Shown: positions 9,128 through 16,858 of the stretch, piece by piece
Numbering within the stretch: the first letter of the stretch is position 1
How the letters are laid out: each line of letters starts with the position of its first letter
Origin: CAZJLP01 sp964546955
GTDB lineage: Bacteria; Verrucomicrobiota; Verrucomicrobiia; Opitutales; Opitutaceae
Assembly: GCA_964546955.1 (NCBI GenBank)
Contig: CAZJLP010000034.1
Coordinates: forward strand, 1-55,922
Direction of reading: 5' to 3'
DNA: 55,922 bases
Translations under genes and position numbers: made by a program
Notes under the pieces: model-generated
The model's database searches: none
The model's input: only the letters and a program-made list of their open reading frames with translations
What the model was told of the DNA's origin: nothing

Positions 9128-11209
9128 TTAGACGGTGCGGATTTCCGTGTATTCCTCATCGGATTTTTCGTAGAGCTTAACGCGCTGGCCATCGACTTCG
9201 AGTTGCTGGCGGGCCTCGGCCGGTAGCTCACGTCCATGGTAGACAAGGTAGTAGGCTTTGCCGACCAAGCCGCCTTGTTTGAAGACCTGCTCGACAGGGC
9301 CCGCATACTGACTGGAGCTGACGAATGCCACGACTTGGTTGGCGAGCGCCGGGAGCATTTTAGCGACTCCCTCTCGGTGGCTGCGATCCAGCGCGCCGAA
9401 CGGGGAATCCATGACGATGGGATAAACCGCACCCGACAGGCCGCGTACAATGGTGGGGATTTCGGAACGCCGCCCCGCCAAGGCAACAAGACTGCCGACA
9501 AACGCAAGGGAGAGAGACTGGCGCATCGCTTGGTTCTTGGCGACATCGGTGACGTTATCTTTACTTGAGGCTTCTCCGACGCCCACCGATTTACGCACGC
9601 GCACGGTGAAGTTCTCCGTCAACTCCGCCCAATAGTTTCGGTCGATGACCCCGCGGAAGTGGCCATTGATTTCCTTGTCTAGTTCAGGCCGAAGTTCCGC
9701 CACTTCCGCGGCGAGAATCGCTTCAAGTGTCGCGATGCAACTATCCACGGCATCCTTCCGTCGTTGCGCCAGATCCGCTGCCGCTTCAGATTCCACAATC
9801 GCACTTACGGCCTTATTTATCTCAACCAGCCGGGTTTTGAGGTTTTCCTCGCGCTCTCCAATACGGCCCAGCTCCTTTTGGAGCGAGTCGCGTCGTAGGA
9901 GATGAATGCGACGGGACTCCTCCAACTCCTGCACTTGATTGTCTGCTTTTGAACCCAGCTTCTGGTGGATGCCTTCTAACTCCTCGCCAATGCGACGGAG
10001 GTCGCTTGTTAGAGTGAGGCGCTCGGCGCTGAGGAGCTTCATGCTCTCCCGGGTTTTCCCGATCAGGGTGCTGATTGAACTGAGCGCGCGGTCGAGGTCG
10101 CCGACAGCGTTGTTGAAGTCCTGATCACCCGCCACCACGAGGAGGTTTTCGACGGCCGCGCGCTCCGCGCTCCCCGCCGGGAGGCAGCGTTGGCAAATAC
10201 AGTTACCTGTTTCCAATAGTTCTTGGAGGAACGTATTGATGACGCGCGCAGGAATTTTTCCCTCGGCCCGAAGGGTCGCGACAATCTCATTGCCACGGGT
10301 GACTAAGTTCTGGGCGAAGAGTGTGTAGCCGTCTTCAGCCAGGAGCCGAGAAAGCCGACGGGTTACCTCGCTGAGTTTTGTCGTTAGCTCACGCTCCTCG
10401 CCTTGTAGGCGAGCGCGACGGAGTTGGAGGTCGGCTGTCTCCCGGTTAGCTTCGAGTTTGTGGTCGATCATCTCGACCTCGTTGTCGCAGCCTTCGATCT
10501 CCTTCACGACTTGGGCGCGCCGTTCCGCAATCTTGCCCATCTCATCCTTGGCACTTTGCTCTTCATCAAGAAGGGCCTGTTTCTCCTCGGAGGTATGCTC
10601 ACGCAGTTCGCGTGCAAACTTTCCCCGGACGTTTGGATGATTCAAATCATCGATGGTTGTCTGTATGAGTTCCAAGCCCAACATAACCCGGATCGCTTCC
10701 GCGACCTGGCCGGAATTCTCCTCCTTCGCCAGATGGTCGATGTTTTCACCGTTAAAAAACAGGAACTTGGCAATGCCCTCGGGGACGATAGTGCGAATTT
10801 TCTGAACGGGGGACGGATCGGTAAGGGTAACGCCGTCCCGCATGACTGCGACCGTCAACAACGGCTTGCGATAGTCGGCGCGCTGTTGGGCGAGCGTAAG
10901 GGTGCGCGTGATCGTGATCCGCTCGATGTCGTGTTTGAAAGTGAGTTCAACAGTCGCGGCGACTTTGTTTGGATCTTCGCCGGAGCGAGCGACGACATCG
11001 TTAATGATTTCCTGAGGCTTCTCAAAATCATCGGTCAATCCCTCGGCGCCGTGGAATACCCACCTGAATGCGTTTAGCAGCGTCGTTTTGCCGAAGCCAT
11101 TTTCGGCGTGAACGAGCGTTACGTTGCGACTGCGGTTGTCAGAGAAAATAATCTCCTGCCGACCTCGGAACTGACGGAAATTCTCAACAACGAGACGTTC
11201 GAGGATCAT
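9128..11209 (-). CDS. DndD/Rad50-like ATPase, second copy in the antisense operon
   Basis: 693-aa SMC-type ATPase. Walker A HAENGFGKTT (35-43), then FLFFNGENIDHLA as in DndD. Coiled coil covers about 180-330 and 370-520. At the apex sits CICQRC (around 336), a Rad50-like zinc-hook candidate. The Walker B-like motif is PIVMDSPFGALD (around 598). The canonical LSGGE signature is not recognisable and is replaced by QAMRQSLSLAFVGSL. The N-terminal MILERLVVENFRQFRG parallels DndD and the ATPase at 14053, pointing to three paralogs in 16 kb. The gene starts 4 bases after the preceding 60-aa gene. Likely a DNA-sensing or DNA-translocating part of a PT-dependent defence; the exact role is unknown. 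Confidence 0.8.
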   Translation of the reverse strand: MILERLVVENFRQFRGRQEIIFSDNRSRNVTLVHAENGFGKTTLLNAFRWVFHGAEGLTDDFEKPQEIINDVVARSGEDPNKVAATVELTFKHDIERITITRTLTLAQQRADYRKPLLTVAVMRDGVTLTDPSPVQKIRTIVPEGIAKFLFFNGENIDHLAKEENSGQVAEAIRVMLGLELIQTTIDDLNHPNVRGKFARELREHTSEEKQALLDEEQSAKDEMGKIAERRAQVVKEIEGCDNEVEMIDHKLEANRETADLQLRRARLQGEERELTTKLSEVTRRLSRLLAEDGYTLFAQNLVTRGNEIVATLRAEGKIPARVINTFLQELLETGNCICQRCLPAGSAERAAVENLLVVAGDQDFNNAVGDLDRALSSISTLIGKTRESMKLLSAERLTLTSDLRRIGEELEGIHQKLGSKADNQVQELEESRRIHLLRRDSLQKELGRIGEREENLKTRLVEINKAVSAIVESEAAADLAQRRKDAVDSCIATLEAILAAEVAELRPELDKEINGHFRGVIDRNYWAELTENFTVRVRKSVGVGEASSKDNVTDVAKNQAMRQSLSLAFVGSLVALAGRRSEIPTIVRGLSGAVYPIVMDSPFGALDRSHREGVAKMLPALANQVVAFVSSSQYAGPVEQVFKQGGLVGKAYYLVYHGRELPAEARQQLEVDGQRVKLYEKSDEEYTEIRTV

Positions 11210-11213
11210 AGGA

Positions 11214-11396
11214 TTAAGATTTTACCACGTGCTTTTTGACGATCTGGACCAGCTTCATGTGGATGTCTTCGCGACGTTTCATGTGCATGACGCTTCGTTC
11301 GGAATTCAAGAGGTCGCGGATGATCGCTTGAGTCGTTTTATCGGCGGCGCTGAAAATCTTTTCGGACGCCGTGAGGACTTTAGTTGGGGTGGACAT
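11214..11396 (-). CDS. 60-aa helical protein paired with the downstream ATPase
   Basis: Short charged protein, predicted all-helical, with basic second half (MKRREDIHMKLVQIVKKHVVK). Its ATG (11396) is 6 bases after the helicase stop and its own stop is 4 bases before the ATPase start, so it fits tightly in the operon. It occupies the same position as the 72-aa gene at 16191 relative to the other ATPase. Both begin M(S/P)TP(T/S)K and share a QAxxRDLL segment followed by a basic helix, suggesting a common origin. No function is known to me; a partner or clamp peptide for the ATPase is an inference. Confidence 0.6.
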   Translation of the reverse strand: MSTPTKVLTASEKIFSAADKTTQAIIRDLLNSERSVMHMKRREDIHMKLVQIVKKHVVKS

Positions 11397-11402
11397 GTGC
11401 GG

Positions 11403-13607
11403 CTATGCGGTGAGCAGGTTGTAATGTTTGCGAAGTGAGGCGAGCGCTTCCAAGGCGGCGTAACCATTCAGGGCACTCTGGCAGAATTCTGTGATTCGCC
11501 GTAACTCACCTTTGAAAAGGTTGCGCTCCAGATTGAAGGAGGCGTCGTCCACATCGCCATCCATCGACGGCGGGACCACCACGAAATCGTAGATGACAGC
11601 TTTGTCCTTTCCTGGGGCCTTGCGCAGCAAACGGCCGCGACGTTGAACGAACTGTTTGGGATTGCTCGAGCTGGCTAGGATGAAACCCGTTTCCAAGGCG
11701 GGCAGGTCGATGCCTTCATCGAGGCAGCGGATCGCAACGACTCCGTCCAGAAATCCACTCCGGAGATCACGGAGAATGTCTTCGCGTTCGCTGGCCTCCT
11801 CCTGATAGGTAAACGTTCGAACGCGTAAATCGTGTCGTTCTCCGAGTAGGTTTGCGACGGCCTCGATTTGACGTTTCTCTTCCCGGCTCACTGAATCCGT
11901 CACGCGACCATCACCGCAATAGAACAGAGCCTTCTTCGGTTTATTGGGAAGTCGGCGGAGCAATGCGTCCAGTTGTGTGAGCTTGTCCGATGCCGCACCA
12001 ATGATCCGGGCTCGCTTGATGAGGAGGCGCATGGCGCCTTCGCCAAGTTCGCCCCCATCTTCCGATGGCATGAAGCGAATCAGTTCGCGCGTAATCGCCC
12101 AATATTCTTGAGCTTCGTCTGGCGTGAGCGTTACCAGGATCGGGTGATATTCGTAGGGAGTGAGATACCCTTCAGCAATGGCCCGATCTAGTTTGAAAGT
12201 ATAGACCACGCCGCCAAAATACGAGAACAGCGCTTTAGTTCCTTCCACGTCATGGTGTCTCTCTGGAGTCGCGGACAATCCGAGGCGGAGACGGATTTCT
12301 GGGGGAAGCTGTTGTTGGATTCGTTTCGCACCTAGGTTGTGAGCTTCGTCCGCAATGATCAGGTAAGTGCTGGTGGCGTTAACCAAGCGCGCTTTCAGGC
12401 GGGTCTGAAATGCGTCAGAAAGGAAGGTCGCGTTGCTGACTACGAGAACGGCTACGTTCCCGAGACCGGCGCGGAGTCTTTGATGGGCCTCGTCGAAGAG
12501 AATTTCCCAGCGAGCACGGCCTTCGTAGCAACCTACGGCAGTGACGCCGAAGTCGTGGACTTCCTTTTCCCACTGTCGACAGAGGTTGATGAATGGACAA
12601 AGGACAATCACGACAAAGGGTCGGTCGGGATTTCGCTCCGACACCAAGGTTGCGAGGGTCAACGCTGTGATTGTTTTGCCAGTGCCGGTGGCCATGGCGA
12701 AAATTCCGCGACCCTCGTTTGCAGACCACGCGCGGATCGCGTCGCGCTGGTAGTCACGAATCTCAAGTGTGAGGGGGCGTTTCAGGCGCACATCATCTTG
12801 GGCCGCTTCGGGCGGCGGTGTGACTAGGTTGATCTCCGAAGCCTCCGGCCGGGCAGTCTTAATTTCCTCCCGGTCGTGCTCCGACGGCGTTGTGACATCC
12901 TCTCCGATCCAAGGTGGGCGACCGTAGGGGCGCTCGATCGACCGAAGTTTTAGGATCTGTTCGCGGGCGGCTTCTGGCAACAGGTAGACCCGGACGTTCG
13001 GGTCTTGATTGTTCCATAGCCGTTCGAAACGCGCCACGTCCGCAGTAACGAGGGGCGCAAACGCCTGTTCCCAGGAACTGAAAACCTTGATCGATTCGTA
13101 GTTCAGATTCCCCTGAATCGAATCATTGTAAGAGCCGTTGAAGGCGACACGGTTCCCGTCCTGATCTTCGAATACGCCGAATTTGTCGTGAAACTCGCCG
13201 CCGGTCAGTTTTGCCTGCGGCACTGCCAGACGAAAATCGAGGATTCCATCGGCTACCATCCACGCCAAGGCGGCCAAGGTGTCGGAGGCGAGGGACTGCT
13301 GTAGATCACCGATGGAGCGCTGGAGCGACTCCTTTAGAGCAATGTCAGCCTTAGCCTGCTCTCCTGAATAGAGTGCTTGCCAGTCAGGTTCCGAGAGAAT
13401 GGGACTGGTGACCCAGCGGGCGCGCCCACCGTTACGGGCAAATGTGGCCATGCCGGAGCATGCGAGCCGCAACCATCCGGAGCTGAAATAGCCGACGGCG
13501 CGATCATACCGACTGGCATTGGCAAGGTGGAACGAAAAGAAGTCGTCGATCAGCGAGTTTGTCGATGAGTCGAGCCAAGCGGGAAAGTTGCGGTCTCGAA
13601 AAGTCAC
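11403..13607 (-). CDS. PLD-like nuclease fused to SF2 helicase
   Basis: 734 aa, two domains. Residues ~1-220 form a PLD-like domain with a single HDKFGVFED (around 140) and a downstream FNGSYND, resembling the catalytic HxK...GSxN half-site. Residues ~270-680 are a DEAH helicase: motif I MATGTGKTITAL (around 305), motif II ADEAHNLG (around 419), motif III GLSATPERH, motif VI QRRGRLLRKAPGK (around 655). Similar fusions are known in DISARM-like and other restriction loci. It is the central gene of the antisense operon and the best candidate for the nucleic-acid-processing effector. The usual final Asp of HxKxxxxD is Glu here (next residue Asp), so nuclease activity is uncertain. Confidence 0.88.
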   Translation of the reverse strand: MTFRDRNFPAWLDSSTNSLIDDFFSFHLANASRYDRAVGYFSSGWLRLACSGMATFARNGGRARWVTSPILSEPDWQALYSGEQAKADIALKESLQRSIGDLQQSLASDTLAALAWMVADGILDFRLAVPQAKLTGGEFHDKFGVFEDQDGNRVAFNGSYNDSIQGNLNYESIKVFSSWEQAFAPLVTADVARFERLWNNQDPNVRVYLLPEAAREQILKLRSIERPYGRPPWIGEDVTTPSEHDREEIKTARPEASEINLVTPPPEAAQDDVRLKRPLTLEIRDYQRDAIRAWSANEGRGIFAMATGTGKTITALTLATLVSERNPDRPFVVIVLCPFINLCRQWEKEVHDFGVTAVGCYEGRARWEILFDEAHQRLRAGLGNVAVLVVSNATFLSDAFQTRLKARLVNATSTYLIIADEAHNLGAKRIQQQLPPEIRLRLGLSATPERHHDVEGTKALFSYFGGVVYTFKLDRAIAEGYLTPYEYHPILVTLTPDEAQEYWAITRELIRFMPSEDGGELGEGAMRLLIKRARIIGAASDKLTQLDALLRRLPNKPKKALFYCGDGRVTDSVSREEKRQIEAVANLLGERHDLRVRTFTYQEEASEREDILRDLRSGFLDGVVAIRCLDEGIDLPALETGFILASSSNPKQFVQRRGRLLRKAPGKDKAVIYDFVVVPPSMDGDVDDASFNLERNLFKGELRRITEFCQSALNGYAALEALASLRKHYNLLTA

Positions 13608-13622
13608 GCCGGGTTGAACCTC

Positions 13623-14051
13623 TTATATCTGATTCGTCGAAAGCTCGTGGGTAAGTAACGATGCTAAGAAATCCACTTTTGCTTGGAATTCTCCCATGGG
13701 CATCCGGGCACAGATTGTCTCCGCTCCCAGGGCGGACAGCCTTTCAATATATTTCGCCAGGGCGTCGTCGTCCTTGGTCAGCGTGGCGTGGTCGTCGGAA
13801 GCAAGCGCGATGATGAGGAAGTTTGCGAAGAGGCCGCGGTTCTCAAAGACCTCGGTGGGTATGGCATTCGGAACGTTCACGAACTCCACTTTGGTGGGGA
13901 GACGATGCCCCTCCATCGATGCGAGCTGATAACCATAAGCAGCGAGGAATCCAATGAGATCGGCGTACGTCCGAAAAACGAAGTCTTCGTTGTGGCCTTT
14001 GCATAGAGCCAAGAGCGGAACTGCCGGCGATGGAAATCGAAGTGAAGCCAT
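13623..14051 (-). CDS. 142-aa small protein, likely paralog of the gene at 8594
   Basis: The ATG at 14051 was chosen since it lies 1 base after the stop of the upstream ATPase; the longer start at 14099 would overlap that ATPase by 47 bases. The sequence has FRTYADLIGFLAAYGYQL, then AIPTEVFENRGLFANFLIIA, an acidic linker (TKDDDALAKYIERL) and SALGAETI. The order resembles the Dnd-associated small protein encoded at 8594, and both follow a DndD-like ATPase. No enzyme motif is seen. The helicase gene follows after 15 bases. Paralogy is my manual alignment and is moderate at best. Confidence 0.6.
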   Translation of the reverse strand: MASLRFPSPAVPLLALCKGHNEDFVFRTYADLIGFLAAYGYQLASMEGHRLPTKVEFVNVPNAIPTEVFENRGLFANFLIIALASDDHATLTKDDDALAKYIERLSALGAETICARMPMGEFQAKVDFLASLLTHELSTNQI

Positions 14052-14052
14052 A

Positions 14053-16194
14053 TTACTTAATCTCCAAGAGCTCGGTCCGACGTTTCTTGATGTCGTCAAC
14101 CCCTGCCACGAGACGGTGGGTTGTCGCTCCGACTTGGAAGTCGAAATCCTCAGCGTGGAGCTGCTTTAATTCATCTAGCTTAGTGTGCAGTCGCAGCGCA
14201 TAGATGCGAGAGGCTTTGGGCAGGAGGTGGGCCCCGGCCTGGTCCCACTGTTGGCGCGCCATGAGAATGATCACTTGGCGGGCTCCGCCGGTGAGGAAGG
14301 ATGCAATCGCCCGGACATAGTTTGGGTCTGTCGCGGAGAACGGCGAGTCCACCACGAATGATTGGTCGTGGGCCTTGCCGAGATAGAGATTCAGGTCACG
14401 CATGGTATCATGAATCTCGCGACGAAGATTCGCCAGCGCGCTGACGTATGCCAGCGACAGCAACGTCTGCTGTCCGCCGCCGACCAACGCCTGTTGTTGG
14501 CCGCCCTGATTGACGATCATTGGGAGGAATGAATTTGGATCGATGCGTGCCTGGGTGCGATCCACCGCATGGGGATTATAGTGGGTAGCAACCAGCGCTT
14601 GGAGGCGCTCGTGTAGGCGTTTGCGAAGACCGACGCGGTATTCAGAAATAAACCCGCGCAATTCCTTGCTGATGGAGATCGCACGCTCGACGGCCGCAAT
14701 TTTAGCGGCGGCCTTGCCCTTCGGTTCAGCCGCTTTTGCTTCCTTGCGCAAGCGGTTCGTTGAAAGTTCCAGATTGGCAATGACGCCCGCCAATTGGCCC
14801 TTCTCGCCCTGTGCGGCCCGCAAGCGCACACTGACTTCGCGGAGACTATCGACGGTTGCAGCGATCTTTTCCCGCTGCGAGGAGAACGGACTTTCGCGTA
14901 TTTGCTGATCGATGTGTTCCACGTCTTGGCGAGCGGCCGAGAGCTTACGCTTGATTCCTTCGATGCGCTTTTGGGCCTCTGCGATTTCCCGTCGAGTATT
15001 TGCGGCGGCCTCGACAGGCCCGCGACGCGACCCTTCAGCCACCCGGTTCAAGACATCGATTAAACGATGACTCATTTTTGCCGACAGCACCTGATTGAGA
15101 TATTGGGACCAAGCATCCTTGGTGTCGGCCGTGTGGCTCCTTCCACAAACACAAGCGTTGGCGGACAAAATTCGCTGGACGAATCCCTCGGTTATATCTG
15201 CCGGGAGAATATTGGCCTTCTCCATCTCGGACAAGATTCGGCGGGCCGACTCCACCGCGGGAAGGATAAAGACCGCCCCCTGAGATGACTCCACTAGCTG
15301 CGCGACGGATGAATTATTGCGATCAAGGTCCGCGCCCAGGGAGTTTATTTGATTCCTCAACTCATCACGACGCCTAATCAATTTGTCGTGCTCTGAAGTG
15401 TCGCCGAGACGGCGAAGCTCCTCGGCCAGAGTTGCCTCCTGGGATTCTAGTTCCTGAATCTGGATTGAGAGTTTCGCAGTTAGGGCCTGTTTCTCGGCGA
15501 GGTGCTTCTCGGTGCTGTGGAGGGAGGTAAGCTTGCTCTGATACTCGCGGCTGCTCGAAGCGATCGTCTCCAACTGACGTTCGTAATCCTGTTGGACTTT
15601 GCCGAGAGCCTCTGCAGCTTCCTCCCATTTGTCGATGTGAAGGAAGCCGGAGAGAGACATGCTGATCGTCGATACGCCTTCGAGCATTTTGCCGTCCAAG
15701 GGTTCGCCTTGAAAATAGAAGGCGTCGAAAAGACCCCGCGGCATCCAAGAGCGGAGCTTCGCTTCCAACGTCCCTTTCTCATCATCCTCGTGCTTTTCGA
15801 CCCGATGCTCTCCGATCACATACTCCGTCAGTTTCTCCTCACCACGGTCCAACCCGTCGCGAGTCATCGTGGCCACAACCCGACGGCTAAATCGGTAGTC
15901 CTGGTCGCCCAAGACGAACGTCAATTCAACCTTCGCTTCGACGTTTTCGCCAATCTTCACCTCGTGGGCTGCTCGTTCCGATATGAGAGTTGAGGGCCGT
16001 CCGGTGATCTTATTCAGCGTGAGCGCCTTCGATCCGTAGAATAGGAATTTCAGCGCTCGAATGATACTTGTTTTCCCTGTGTTGTTGTTTGCGAGAATCA
16101 ACGTGACGTTCTCGTCGTTCTCGCTGGGAAAGGTCAGCTTTTGCTCCCCGTGGAAAACAAGGAAATTGGAGAGCGTGAGGTCTCGTAGAATCAC
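14053..16194 (-). CDS. DndD/Rad50-like ATPase, first copy in the antisense operon
   Basis: 713-aa SMC-type ATPase. Walker A LANNNTGKTS (35-43). Two coiled-coil arms run at about 190-300 and 380-500. ACVCGRS near 351 is a degenerate hook lacking the third cysteine of the paralog's CICQRC. The signature-like motif is LVGGGQQTLLSLAY (around 571) and the Walker B-like motif FVVDSPFSATD (around 615). LFDAFYFQGEPLDGKML parallels the FFF(D/N)GE segment of DndD. The start overlaps the stop of the 72-aa gene by 4 bases (ATGA). Probably an ATP-driven DNA-end or DNA-lesion sensing component of the defence operon. Confidence 0.8.
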   Translation of the reverse strand: MILRDLTLSNFLVFHGEQKLTFPSENDENVTLILANNNTGKTSIIRALKFLFYGSKALTLNKITGRPSTLISERAAHEVKIGENVEAKVELTFVLGDQDYRFSRRVVATMTRDGLDRGEEKLTEYVIGEHRVEKHEDDEKGTLEAKLRSWMPRGLFDAFYFQGEPLDGKMLEGVSTISMSLSGFLHIDKWEEAAEALGKVQQDYERQLETIASSSREYQSKLTSLHSTEKHLAEKQALTAKLSIQIQELESQEATLAEELRRLGDTSEHDKLIRRRDELRNQINSLGADLDRNNSSVAQLVESSQGAVFILPAVESARRILSEMEKANILPADITEGFVQRILSANACVCGRSHTADTKDAWSQYLNQVLSAKMSHRLIDVLNRVAEGSRRGPVEAAANTRREIAEAQKRIEGIKRKLSAARQDVEHIDQQIRESPFSSQREKIAATVDSLREVSVRLRAAQGEKGQLAGVIANLELSTNRLRKEAKAAEPKGKAAAKIAAVERAISISKELRGFISEYRVGLRKRLHERLQALVATHYNPHAVDRTQARIDPNSFLPMIVNQGGQQQALVGGGQQTLLSLAYVSALANLRREIHDTMRDLNLYLGKAHDQSFVVDSPFSATDPNYVRAIASFLTGGARQVIILMARQQWDQAGAHLLPKASRIYALRLHTKLDELKQLHAEDFDFQVGATTHRLVAGVDDIKKRRTELLEIK

Positions 16195-16409
16195 GATTCG
16201 TTCTCCTCGCTTCTGGAATAGTCATTGATCAGGGCCGAAAGCCGTTGACGCTTTTCCAACTCGGAGCGGCCAGAAGCCTCTTTCGTAACAAACACCTGAA
16301 GCACTTCCCGAAGGAGATCCCGCTTTGCTTGGTCCATTTCCTCGAACGGTTCGAGGAGACTCGAAAGGCCGGATGAAGCAGGATTCGGACGCTTGGATGG
16401 GGTGGGCAT
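16191..16409 (-). CDS. 72-aa helical protein heading the antisense defence operon
   Basis: The ATG at 16409 gives MPTPSKRPNPASS; the longer start at 16460 would add 17 residues without support. The core EMDQAKRDLLREVLQVF and RSELEKRQRLSAL is helical. It overlaps the ATPase start by 4 bases, so the two are translationally coupled. It mirrors the 60-aa gene at 11214. It is the first gene of a seven-gene run (72 aa, ATPase, 142 aa, helicase, 60 aa, ATPase, 168 aa), all on the minus strand with gaps of at most 27 bases. Function unknown. Confidence 0.6.
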   Translation of the reverse strand: MPTPSKRPNPASSGLSSLLEPFEEMDQAKRDLLREVLQVFVTKEASGRSELEKRQRLSALINDYSRSEENES

Positions 16410-16500
16410 GCGGTGTGGCTGGGGACGGACGGAGGCACGAAAATCCGTTGCCACCCGCAACTCAGGCGTGCCGCATCATCTTCGCGTGCTTGCATCTATA

Positions 16501-16516
16501 CCTGACAAAAGTCAGG
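16501..16516. promoter_or_regulatory. Palindrome upstream of the antisense defence operon
   Basis: CCTGAC (16501-16506), AAAA, GTCAGG (16511-16516) form a perfect 6-bp inverted repeat in the 154 bp between the 89-aa gene and the 72-aa gene. It could be an operator for the operon that starts at 16409, or a hairpin closing the transcript from the coupling-protein unit. No T-run follows on the minus strand, so a simple rho-independent terminator is unlikely. Confidence 0.35.
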
Positions 16517-16563
16517 ACCGTCGGCAAGCCCAGACGCTCCAGAGGATTGTGGAAATCCGGAGA

Positions 16564-16833
16564 CTAGATGTGCTGGGAGCGCGCCTGCGTCGCCTTGTGC
16601 GCCAATGATTGGCCAATTTGCCGGCGTTCGGCGGCCTTCTGTAACAGGGCCTTGGCTTCGGTATCCGAGCCCGATTCCAAGAAAGCCTTTACCTCGTGTT
16701 TAGTCCGAATGTGGTCTGCTGGCCCCATTTCCTTTACCTTGAGGCGCTCGGTGATGACTTGAACCGCGTCGCTCTCATGCCGGAGGGCGAGTAACGTCTC
16801 CACGTTGATCTCAGAACTGTCGTCGGGGTTCAT
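16564..16833 (-). CDS. Unrecognised 89-aa protein downstream of the coupling protein
   Basis: Acidic N-terminus (MNPDDSSEINVETLLAL), then a charged helical body (KHEVKAFLESGSDTEAKALLQKAAERR). No signal peptide or membrane segment. The start is 25 bases from the end of the coupling-protein gene on the same strand, so it is probably the last gene of that transcript. It may belong to conjugation rather than to the defence operon 154 bp further on. No family recognised. Confidence 0.55.
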   Translation of the reverse strand: MNPDDSSEINVETLLALRHESDAVQVITERLKVKEMGPADHIRTKHEVKAFLESGSDTEAKALLQKAAERRQIGQSLAHKATQARSQHI

Positions 16834-16858
16834 CAGACTCCATGGTTAAGTTAGCGCA

